In this document: one piece after another, positions 8,146-16,623 of the stretch
Layout: each line of letters starts with the position of its first letter
Numbering within the stretch: the first letter of the stretch is position 1
NCBI GenBank assembly: GCA_009746045.1
Contig: RPFO01002330.1
Location: forward strand, 1-21,547
Length of the DNA stretch: 21,547 bases
From: Mesostigma viride
Taxonomy: Eukaryota > Streptophyta > Mesostigmatophyceae > Mesostigmatales > Mesostigmataceae
Direction: 5' to 3'
Translations under genes and position numbers: made by a program
The notes under the pieces: generated by a model
Database searches by the model: none
Told to the model about the DNA's origin: nothing
The model's input: the letters and a program-made list of their open reading frames with translations, nothing else

Positions 8146-8711
8146 TCCCCGAGTGGGCCGGGTGCAGTGCAGCCCACCCTGGCCCGCCCATCAAATGACA
8201 TCGAGGCTTGACCTGAAACTTGTTGCACGTTGCTACTAGGATAAAGGGACGGAAAGAATTTCAGCACCGACGGGGGACGGGCGATTTCAGCAACGGACGG
8301 AAGGAATTTCAGCGGCGACGGGCGACGGGCTAACGGAACCCCATAAACGGTCGGCCCACCAATTTGCTGCGTTCTGCGTCGCGGCCCAATCACGAAATTT
8401 CAAATTTTGATGGCCACGGGATGACGTTATGGCTGTCGCAGCGACCTGTTTAGTTGGTCGTGCCTGATGTGCAGCTACGTTTTCATTGTTGGAGGGTTGG
8501 AAACGGGGTTTGAAAGGACAAACGCTCAGTTATTTAGTGACGGGTCTTTGGAACTCCTGGACTGTTGGTGCCGTAAGCTCTTTGAGAGGGTTGCTAGGAA
8601 GACGAACTGTCAGGGTAGGAGGTGGCACCGGTCTGACGCCTGGTAAAGCTGCGTTTTTTGTTTGCTGGGCTTTTGAACGGTGCTGAATGCATATTTTTGC
8701 TTCCAGGCGGT

Positions 8712-9240
8712 CCATTGTGTTCACGCGAGGAGGGGAGAGGGGATAGGGAGGGGCCGTTTGCTTCCCGGGCGGTTCCATGGATCATGTCCCGCCATATGCA
8801 CATATGCCAACCGTCTTTTGCGCTCGGTTTCCTTTTATTTCGGTTTCGCCGCTTTGGAACGTCGTTTCATGCATTAATATGCTTCGAGGCCGTCTCTTTG
8901 CGTTGTGTTTCCGTCAGCAGCGGGAAAGGAGGCCCGGTTTGCTCGGCCATCATATTCGTTGCGTCTCTTCCTGGATGGGAGGTATGCCTCCCGCTCTTTG
9001 TTGCTGTATTTCGATGGGGAATGCTTTCGAATGCCTTTCCATTCTTTTCCCTGCACCCACGCAGTATTTTTCCGTTGTGTTTCGGTGAGCCACGGGAATG
9101 GAGTCAGCGTAGGCTTAGCGAGCCTCTCCGGTGCGTCATTCCCTGTCGTGCAGGTGTGTCTTTGTTATTCTAAACGCCAGATCTGTCGTATTTCGACTTG
9201 GAGTGTCATGAAATGTCCATCAACTGATTTGTTGGCAGAT
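8712..9240 (+). repeat. Diverged tandem repeat, period about 170-190 bp
   Basis: Segments starting near 8712, 8900 and 9072 begin with similar sequence (CATTGTGTTCACG, GCGTTGTGTTTCCGTCAG and CCGTTGTGTTTCGGTGAG), followed by a purine-rich GGGAAAGGAG-type run. Further on, each unit has a TATTTCGxxTTGGA-like piece. The second and third units are the clearer pair, 172 bp apart. Open frames of 171 and 189 codons across this area show no recognisable domain and I do not call them as genes. Confidence 0.4.
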
Positions 9241-9640
9241 TTTGGCTGGGGCAGGTACCGCATCGGCATGTGTTCCACCATTGGGACATGGCTGCAACTA
9301 TGTACCCCAGTCACCTGCCACCCATCTGACTTGGGCCAACTCATCCCCTTTCTTGTGTTTGTTGCTCCTGCGTGGGCTGTTTTGAAAGCAGGTATGCTGC
9401 CTGCGGGGGATGGCCCAGACGCGGCGTGGTATCATGAGCATCAAGCGCGGCTAGGCAAACGGCCGGGGATATAAGCTCTGGATGTTGATTTTGATTTGGT
9501 TTTGTAACTTTTGATGATCAGTTTATAAAGGACCGTAAGGCGGCTTTTAATTTTTCCATTCTTCTCCATTTTCCCTTCTAGTTTATGGAGCTCTGCATAT
9601 GCTTCCCTCCTTTATCGAGGATCGCATTAACGAGGAGAGC

Positions 9641-10031
9641 ATGGTAGACGGTGTGCCTTACATTGGTTGCTCAAGTAATAACTGTGTGTGCCCACGTCCA
9701 TGTGTGCATGCTCTCTCCCATTCCCTAGGTTCATGGGACACTAGTTTCCCTCGTGCTTTGTAATATATGGCTAGCTTGTTACCTTGGAATGTGAGTTATG
9801 TGCGCTGAAATTAAAGCCCATTAGGCGGTGCATGGTATGCAGTGTGCCTTATTGGTTGCTCAACTATGTGTGTGCCCTGCACGTCCATGTGTGCATGCTC
9901 TCTCCCATTCCCTAGGTCCATGGGATGCTAGTTTCCCTTCGGGTTTTTTATATATGGCTAGCTTGTTACCTTGGAATAAGTTGTGTGCTGAAACCCATTA
10001 GGTGGTGCATGGTAGATATGTGTCAGTGGTT
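9641..10031 (+). repeat. Tandem duplication, about 191 bp and 177 bp units
   Basis: Unit 1 (9641-9831) and unit 2 (9832-10008) share ATGGTA, GTGTGCCTTA, TTGGTTGCTCAA, then GTCCATGTGTGCATGCTCTC and TATATGGCTAGCTTGTTACC. A third unit is cut short after about 20 bp (from 10009). The unit is non-coding as far as I can see. It lies inside the CACTA-like element. Confidence 0.85.
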
Positions 10032-10587
10032 CCAATGATTTTTAGCAATTTGACTTTTCTTATGTATTTATGCTTAGATGGAGACGTGCACATATGAATA
10101 ACTTGGATGTTGGATGTATGGATGTAAATTAACTTCGCTTCGATGTTGGACTTGATTTTTGTGCATGTGACATGAACCTTTGTGTGCTTGCAGAATTAAT
10201 ATTGATATCCAAGGTTGACATCGGGCCACATGCTCATCAAGGGCAGCGACTAGTGGCGTTTGATGCCTTTCTAGAAATTGATTGACCAAGTGCTTGAGCA
10301 CTTTTTGTTGCCTAATTATGTAGTTCATACTAGAGCTCATGTATAGCATGTATCCATCCAGATGGTCAAGATTTCTGGCATGCGTTTGTTCTCTCCTTGA
10401 TACATAGTCAAGACGTTCAAGGGTTGTGCATCCATGGCCCCATGTGAAACAACCAACATGGTTGTCCACTCATAAATGTATTGCTTGTTTAGTTTGGTAC
10501 TAAATGATTAACTAGAACAAAGCTATTATGGATAATTATAATTGCAAATCAAGCACCATCCATTCATGTGAGTAAACATGGTAACAC

Positions 10588-10918
10588 TAGGGTAAATACT
10601 ATGCTCAAGAGTCTTTACCCCACATTTACCCCAACATTACCCTAGAAAGCACCATACCCATGCCAAGGGGAAGTGTGGGGTAAAAATAGGGTAAACAGGG
10701 GGTAATTATTAGGGGTAATTATTACTCATTATTCCCGGCAATTCACCCCTTTTGGGGGGGTAAAACGTGGGTAAAAGGTGGGTAAAAGGTGGGTAAAAGG
10801 TGGTAAAACAAGATTACCCTTCTTCTACCCCAGGTAAAAAGTGGGGAAAAACCAGGGTAATATGTTACCCTTGGAGGGTAATATTTACCCATGTTTACCC
10901 TCCTTTTCCCCTGAAATT
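10588..10918. repeat. Right subterminal GGGTAAA/TTTACCC array
   Basis: About 20 GGGTAAN or NTTACCC words occur in both orientations. They include three or four direct copies of GTGGGTAAAAG at about 10767-10802. It mirrors the array at 7852-8145 and ends in the terminal inverted repeat. Confidence 0.8.
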
Positions 10919-10943
10919 ACCAAAGTTGGAGCCCAGAGTGCTA

Positions 10944-11625
10944 GCTACTTTGAGCAGGCCATTATGTTGCATCTTAATTTTGTTATAGAGCTATAGTGAG
11001 ATATAAATGTTAAACAAACTCTCGAGTAAAAGGTCTTACACACGCAACAATGGCCTGTGCCTCACGCTTACATACTGGCAAACAGCTATAGCAAGACAAG
11101 CAAGGCCTTCAATGGGGACAGCACGGCATTGTAATATGTACAAGCGACGAACATTGATCAGCCCTGGCAAAAAAGAATGTCCACCGTATAAAAGCCAATC
11201 TTCTGGTGTGGAATCATTTTCAAAAAGATGTATCAGACTACTTGGGCTTTCATTCACCTGGAAATCTTCATTAGGGGTCGCCCGTCCCACGCCGGCGCCA
11301 GCAATGTCGACGTTTGCATTCTCGTGAAGCGGCTCATTGGTGGCATCCCGAGCGGTGTTCCCTGAAAAGGTCGAGGGGGAACCCAAGGCAATTGTGTGCG
11401 GCCAGCTACATGATTTAGCATTGCCGCCCACTCAGGGTCCCGAAATCGGTAAGAGTAAGATACAAAAAGGCGACTCTATTGCGCAATGTAGGTTTGAAGG
11501 ATGAGTTAGAAATGGGGTAATAATGGCGGAAATAACTCATGGGTTTTCATGATCCCTCCATGGCAGCTCCAAATGAGCACTGTTGGAAAACAACGAACTT
11601 AGAATACTGTACCCTTAATAGTTGC
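10944..11625. other. Spacer with a weak minus-strand exon-like stretch
   Basis: No element ends are visible here. On the minus strand a 131-codon frame (11431 to 11036) has an unremarkable, non-repetitive composition. A pyrimidine-rich CATTCTTTTTTGCCAG at about 11155-11170 inside it could be a splice acceptor. I recognise no protein family, so a fragment of a host gene is possible but not supported further. Confidence 0.25.
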
Positions 11626-11633
11626 CCGTTCGC

Positions 11634-11860
11634 CCGACGGTGTTGTTATGTACGCCGTACGGTTCGAATAAAATAATTCTGTACGCGTGCTTTACGCTGC
11701 GGATAAAATACACGTATTCTATGAAAAATATGGGACTTGGATTTAGAACTTTGGGGGGTGCCAGGCTACCAGCGGGCAGCGCGGCGCCTAGGTTCTTTGG
11801 CACGGCGTCTACACACTGTGTACTTCCCCGTCTGCCGGAAAAATGTTTGCTTTGGGCCTA
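11634..11860 (-). mobile_element. Lone end of a second hAT copy (truncated, inverted)
   Basis: This region matches the reverse complement of the right end of the hAT element at 4013-6981. Shared pieces are TGTACGCCGTACG (11651-11663), TTGGATTTAGAACTTT, a G-run, ACCAGCGGGCAGCG and CCTAGGTTCT, in the same order. The terminus would be CCGACGGTG at 11634. The other end of this copy is not found in the window, so it is truncated. The 8 bp before it (11626-11633) are CCGTTCGC, the same as the target duplication of the first copy. Confidence 0.65.
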
Positions 11861-12140
11861 GGGGCTAGGAATTAAAAGTTGGCTTGATCATGATGACGAA
11901 GCTGGGTGCAAGGTGCCCTGGCCATAAATTGCGAGAGTGGCCATAGCGAAATTAGCAACATAGGGCAAGGGAAATGCAAATCAAATGCTCGAATGTTGAA
12001 CTGACGATGAGTTCATGATATTAGATTGTGGCGGGAAGTAGCTGGTTCATAATATCTCAGCTTTCTTTTTATGCCATCGGCATGGGGAATTCTACGCATT
12101 TTTTGGTCACGCGGAATCAAATAGAATTCATGATACTGTA
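11861..12140. other. Spacer, no feature seen
   Basis: Sequence between the hAT end and the truncated A2 copy. It may include more of the second hAT element, but I see no further match to the first copy and no coding frame. Confidence 0.35.
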
Positions 12141-12984
12141 CCTCCATATATGTTTTTGATACATTTCCCATACAAACATTGCATGAGTGTGAGGCAGTTG
12201 GCTGGTCTCTCTGGCATCATCATTAGCACGTAACTGGTGAGTAAAAGCTTCCCATTGACAGCATGTGCCAGGTGCCAGGTGTGCTGGCCATCACCTGGCA
12301 AGCTATAGCAGCTTAGGCCTAGTTTATCCTTGCTAGGGCAGGCTGAAATAGGCTCAACATCACTAGTTTGTTGGTGGCTGCCTCCTAGAATGCATGCCTT
12401 ACGTAGGGTATCCGTACCACGTTACCTACGTGCATGGACAAGGTGGCACCTGCACATAGGTGCCATGTAAGGGCAGTGTGATGATGCAGTTATGTTTCCC
12501 CATCATTGTGGAAGGGAAATGTATTGTTTGGCATGGTTGGGGGCCATATTAGTAGGTAGTATGCCCACCCCTACCCCCTTGGTTGCTTTTTACCAACGGT
12601 ACCCCTATGGGCTGTACTGGGTGTAACTGCTGGTATACCCACCCAAATGATGACCCCAATAGCTCAAACTGTTCAGCAACTAATTGTTTATCATCCCTGA
12701 AGTGGTACATAGGTGTCTACAGTGTAGGTCTTACAACATAATTCAAAATGCACATTCTACCAAAAATGAAAACGCGCGTCTTGACCCCCCTGACTTTGAC
12801 GGCAGTTATATATGGCCTACCCTGCATATATGTGAGGTTGTGATATACCAACCCGAAGGGCAACTCATGGACATGCTTGGCCCCCAAGGACAGCCATTGG
12901 ATATGGGTAGGTTGGATGGCATCTGGTTTGCAAATTTGTGAAGATCCAGCCGATTTATCGTCAGGATCTCGGCCCATTTAGGGG
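12141..12984 (+). mobile_element. TTAA element A2, 5'-truncated copy of A1
   Basis: The match to A1 begins abruptly at 12141 (equal to 1086 in A1) and continues to the right terminus ATTTAGGGG (ends 12984), followed by TTAA (12985-12988). By hand I see about 25 substitutions and two small indels over roughly 830 bp, or about 97% identity. That is far closer than A1 is to A3, so the copies separated recently. The left half and left terminus are missing. Confidence 0.85.
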
Positions 12985-13021
12985 TTAATACGTCCACAAA
13001 GTTGTAACCACACCTATTTTT

Positions 13022-13056
13022 AGGACTGAGTTCAACTCAGTCCTAATTTTAGGGCT
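13022..13056. repeat. Hairpins at the left end of B2
   Basis: AGGACTGAGTT (13022-13032) and AACTCAGTCCT (13034-13044) pair perfectly over 11 bp around one C. In B1 the same arms pair around one G. The flanking CCTATTTTTAGG and TCCTAATTTTAGGGCT form the outer half-hairpins, with AT-rich loops in place of the CTCC/GGAG loops of B1. Confidence 0.8.
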
Positions 13057-13192
13057 GAGTTTTAGGGTTTTGTAGAAAATTCACCTAAGTCACATTACTT
13101 GCGGTAAATACCCAAATAAATTTAATCAAATACTAGATAAAAAGATCTTTCTTGGACATATTTTTGCGTTTTTTTTTATTTGATTGGGACGG

Positions 13193-13318
13193 TCAAATGT
13201 ACGGTCAAAGTACAGGTGGTAAGGTTACTTTTTCATGTGAAACGTGAGTTCCGGAAATGCACGACCTAGCCATGGTGGCTTGCGCCCATGCACGCAGTTC
13301 ACGTTTGCGGAAGAAATA
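13193..13318 (+). promoter_or_regulatory. Conserved core block 1 of the A/B family (B2 copy)
   Basis: The order is the same as at 5223-5347: TTTCATGTGAAA, GAGTTCCGGAAATGCACGAC and GCCATGGTGGC with the ATG at 13272. The short frame after it stops at 13317-13319. The E-box centre is changed to CATGTG. Confidence 0.35.
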
Positions 13319-13565
13319 GCTGGTCAAACTCAGGAAATAGAATTTATATGTCCTAAAGATCATACAAACCAATTTTTAGCTCACTGGGATGCGGTTTACT
13401 AGGTGTCGGCACTGCTCTTGCTGGAAAAAACTACGATCAGGCAGGTCGACGGAATTGATGACTACAATTGCTTTCCCGCGCAAGTTGAAGGTTTATATGC
13501 TTATTATTATTTTTCATCATTCATTGTCCTAGAATTCAGGCAGTGGCAGTAAGGATGTCATTATT

Positions 13566-13976
13566 TTGACCACTCTGTCACGTCATCGTTTGTGTGCCGC
13601 AAGTGCCACTTTTGCGGGAACCGCCTGGGCCAAGGTAACGCCAGCCATGCCAGGTAAAGCTGGAATATCGTTGCCTCATCGTTTCTTGATGTTCTTACAT
13701 GAGTTCAGTCTTGCGAGGCGTTGGAAGTTCAGACTCTTGATGCTCTTTCTTGACCGTTGCCTGCCCCTCTCTAAACCCCCCTTTGTAGATGATGTTACCG
13801 GGCATTTGCCTTATCCTAGTGTGGTTGTGCAGGTTTTCAGGCGCTGTGTGGGTTCAAACACCTACGTATATGTTAGTTATTCTTTTGCTACGTTCATACT
13901 GCATGATTGTGTGGCCATGGGCTGCATCAAGCGTGTTTTCAAGCTTGTACGGGTGAGTGACAAATCTTGGCGATAA
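13566..13976 (+). CDS. Hypothetical 136-codon frame in the B2 core
   Basis: This is the counterpart of the frame at 5620-6009, open from ATG 13566 to TAA at 13974-13976 and aligned without gaps over about 120 codons. It differs from the B1 version at roughly a quarter of residues and keeps the same ending (VSDKSWR). No family is recognised. Ungapped alignment over 370 bp at about 13% divergence is mildly in favour of coding, while the high share of replacement changes is against it. In A3 the corresponding frame is destroyed by element C. Confidence 0.25.
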   Translation: MTTLSRHRLCAASATFAGTAWAKVTPAMPGKAGISLPHRFLMFLHEFSLARRWKFRLLMLFLDRCLPLSKPPFVDDVTGHLPYPSVVVQVFRRCVGSNTYVYVSYSFATFILHDCVAMGCIKRVFKLVRVSDKSWR

Positions 13977-14319
13977 ACCACTGTCAGCATGTGCCAGCAA
14001 GTATGTTGCCCATGTCATGGCTAGGCAAAACAGTTTTAGCCATGTCTATTCTTGTTAGAAACAATTCAAATATGCTTAACCTAACCAGCATATTGGTTCT
14101 TAACACTAATACTATACAACCCTTGTGTGGGTAGGTATCCAAACCCATTCCCTACGTGCATGCACAGGCTCTCACACATACTAAGACAATATAACTGCAA
14201 TATGTTGATGCAAGCATGTTTTCCTATCATGCCTGAAGGGAAATGAGTTGATTGGCATGGTTGGTGGCCACCGTGGTGTGTAGTATGACCGCACTTACAT
14301 GCTAGCAAATTGCTAGCAA

Positions 14320-14347
14320 CCTCCAATCCCATTCTTAGGGTTGGTGG
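14320..14347. repeat. Internal hairpin of B2
   Basis: CCTCCAATCCC, loop ATTCTTA, GGGTTGGTGG makes an imperfect stem of about 9-10 bp. It follows two TGCTAGCA palindromes, exactly where B1 has a different hairpin (6361-6380). Confidence 0.55.
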
Positions 14348-14570
14348 GGTTTTGGCATGTTTCAGGCAGTGCCAGTGGCCGAATTGAGTCCAGTTTTTTG
14401 CCACAGTTCAAGAACTCTATTATCTACATGCCTATGATTTTTAATAGTGAATATGGATTTTATTGGATTTTACACACTCGTGCTTCCACAGAAAATTCCA
14501 AAATCGCGAGTAAGGGTTGAGACTCATGTATAATTTTACATGATTTGGTCAACAGGAGGAAAAAATGGTT

Positions 14571-15242
14571 CCGACTTACAAAGGACTTGCAAAACTTAGC
14601 CCTTACCGGGAGAAGACAAGTCTGCGGGGGCTGATTTAAGAGGTACCTTGAAATTAAATAAGAGGCGTGCCTCTATGAATATATAGCTTTGGAGGCGAGT
14701 TTCTGTTGGCGTATTGTACGATTGATAGATTGGTAGTGCATTGGTGGTACTGCACGACGGTATTGGACGGAGTTCCCGGAATCCCGGTCTGGCAAGCGGA
14801 TTTTGCATCTCACGGGTACATCTCACGGGTACATCTCACGGGTACACGACGCGGCACGACGTTGTACAGCAAAATGGCTCGCAGAAAAGCTAGGAACCTA
14901 GGCGACTATTTGGTGCCGCGTCGGTCGTGACGTTGTTTACTCCGTTGGATCTGCATCTACGGCGTTCGTGGGTTGTTTCGAAACCCGGTCGATGAGATTT
15001 AACGGAGAAGTCGAGTATATAACTGATCATTTTTTGACAACTGAGTGAAAATGTAAAATTCGAAATGAAATAAACAGCTTGAGATGTCGTTCAATACTGC
15101 AAGTTATCGCCAATCGAAACTCGCGTCCAGTAATATATCTGGATAGAGGCATGTCTCTTATTTAATTTCAAGGTACCTCTTAATTAATCTCGGGCCCCGC
15201 CTCGGGCTATAAGTTTGCAAAAAAAAAAGTCTGTAAGTCCGG
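14571..15242. mobile_element. Element E: about 670-bp insertion with long imperfect inverted repeats
   Basis: The left part begins CCGACTTACA and the right part ends TGTAAGTCCGG. Further in, AAGAGGTACCTTGAAATTAA (14638 on) and its reverse complement (to about 15181) extend to about 40 bp of near-perfect inverted repeat, and the whole arm is about 110 bp with gaps. B1 lacks this segment: its sequence jumps from the part matching 14540 to the part matching 15247. I cannot fix the target duplication (a CAACA at 14550-14554 and again near 15257 is a weak candidate). A 74-codon frame inside (14706-14930) is unrecognised. Confidence 0.65.
14808..14846 (+). repeat. Three exact 13-bp tandem copies
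   Basis: TCTCACGGGTACA is repeated three times without change inside element E. It is a minisatellite-like slippage or duplication product. Confidence 0.9.
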
Positions 15243-15380
15243 GCAAAGGTGAATACAACATATGATTTTTTAAGCATATTCCCAAGCATTAGCATGATAT
15301 TGAGTGCTATGATGGATATCAAACATATATGGGGTACCCCCCTACCGTTACCGCCATGTGCATGATCTCAAAGATGGTAT

Positions 15381-15406
15381 ACTCAGTCCTATTTTTAGGA
15401 CTGAGT
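15381..15406. repeat. Right-end hairpin of B2
   Basis: ACTCAGTCCTA (15381-15391), loop TTTT, TAGGACTGAGT (15396-15406) is a perfect 11-bp stem. The stem core equals that of B1 (6705-6730); the loop-proximal bases differ. Confidence 0.85.
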
Positions 15407-15422
15407 TTTTACAAACGACGTG

Positions 15423-15968
15423 ATGTGATGTCCAGACCAGGGTACCCTGCTGACTTTGAGCACGGTTTTGGGCGGGAAAATATTGTCAGATATACGGTCA
15501 GTCAAAGGTGCTACGGACAGTAATATCTAGATCTCGGTGCTTGATAGCAAAAAAGTCACGGTCGGAAATTGGCACCAGAGCGGTTGACGTGGCGAATGGT
15601 GGTAATTGCCCTAATCTTGCCGCTTGACATACTCAGGTCTTTCGCAGAGTCACTGCAGGCTGCTCTTAGTGTACCAAATAGAAAAGTAGTTTCCAATAAA
15701 AATACACATACATGCGCCAGGCAGGCATTCAGAAGGGTGTGTTTAGTGCAGCATGCCATATCATCGTTATGGACAAACAAACGGCAGTCTGCAACCAGTG
15801 CACGTCCTTCACGGCATGCGAAATGTGAGACTCAGCGACAGCTGTAGTCCATCCGGCAGGGCACCCTCTACCAACTAAATCCTTGGCTGAAAATACTTCT
15901 TATCAAGATAGGGCCAAAATGTTCAAACGATCGAGACCTGATGCACACCCCAATGGTATGTGACACAA
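15423..15968. other. Spacer between B2 and A3, no firm feature
   Basis: A plus-strand frame of 92 codons (15569-15847) has no recognisable domain and I do not call it as a gene. No inverted repeats or element ends are visible. The segment CTGACTTTGAGCACGGTTTTG near 15450 faintly resembles the A-specific CTGACTTTGACGGCAGTT at 1719, which may be chance. Confidence 0.3.
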
Positions 15969-16205
15969 TTAACCACCAAATGGTTTGGCAGCCATTTTTC
16001 CGCCAAAAAATGACTTACAGCCGATGCATCGGCTGCACAGCGGGGGACGAAATTGCGCGAACAGTTTTGAGAATTTCAAAAACGTTATATACAGTAGCTG
16101 AGAGAGTGAAAGTTTATAAGTTTCTTCCAAGCGTGATACAGTACTATTAACTTCGATACCTTTGGACAAACTTACGACCAATGTCGTAAATGATGTTCAG
16201 AGCTG

Positions 16206-16320
16206 TCAAAGTACCGTGGGCAAGGGTACTTTTTCACGTGAAAGGTTAGTTCCAGAAATGCACAACCTAGCCATGGCGGTGTGCGCCCATGCATGCAGTT
16301 TGCGGATTGCGAACGAATAA
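16206..16320 (+). promoter_or_regulatory. Conserved core block 1 of the A/B family (A3 copy)
   Basis: TTTCACGTGAAA, TTCCAGAAATGCACAACC and GCCATGGCGGTGTGCGCC follow in the usual order, with the ATG at 16273. The frame reads MAVCAHACSLRIANE and stops at 16318-16320. Confidence 0.35.
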
Positions 16321-16623
16321 GCTGGCCAAATTCAGGAAATAAGTTTTATACGTCTTAAAGGTGCTACAGATTGATTTTTAGCTCAAGGCATTTGTTAGGA
16401 ATCAGCTACGGCGCAACAGGACGGGTTTGGAGGATTATTTCTACTTGATATCACACATTGCTGTTCGAAAAAAACAGCGGCAGTAAATATTCAACATTTT
16501 CAGCCACTGTGTCACATCATTTTGTCAGTCCCACAAGGCAACTTTTGCGGGCAGCGCCTGGCCCAAGGTAACGCCAGCCGTACCGGGTAAGGATGGGATA
16601 TTGCTGCTTTCTCGTTTATTTAA

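Larger units (their letters stand above)
7836..10940. mobile_element. CACTA-like (En/Spm-type) DNA transposon, non-autonomous
   Basis: The ends are a 24-bp inverted repeat with one mismatch: CACTCTGGGCTCCAA at 7836-7850, extending to 7859, against 10917-10940. CTA is present on both sides (7833-7835 and 10941-10943), a 3-bp target duplication. CACT-type ends, a 3-bp duplication and dense subterminal repeats under both ends (7852-8145 and 10588-10918) together fit the CACTA superfamily. The terminal five bases are CACTC rather than CACTA. The interior (about 2.4 kb) holds two sets of roughly 180-bp tandem duplications and no transposase I can recognise. Confidence 0.75.
12989..15422 (+). mobile_element. 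TTAA element B2, carrying insertion E
   Basis: The left end (TACGTCCACAAAGTTGTA) is a degraded form of the B1 terminus. It starts directly at the TTAA (12985-12988) that also bounds A2. The right end TACAAACGACGTG (15410-15422) equals that of B1, but the TTAA expected after it is ATGT. The interior matches B1 throughout, from about 13058 to 14540 and again from 15247 to 15380. Element E (14571-15242) separates the two matching parts. No transposase is seen. Confidence 0.8.

Noticed and set aside
8658-9474. Open frames of 171 and 189 codons in the CACTA-like interior
   Set aside because: They overlap in different frames, cross a diverged tandem repeat and show no recognisable domain.
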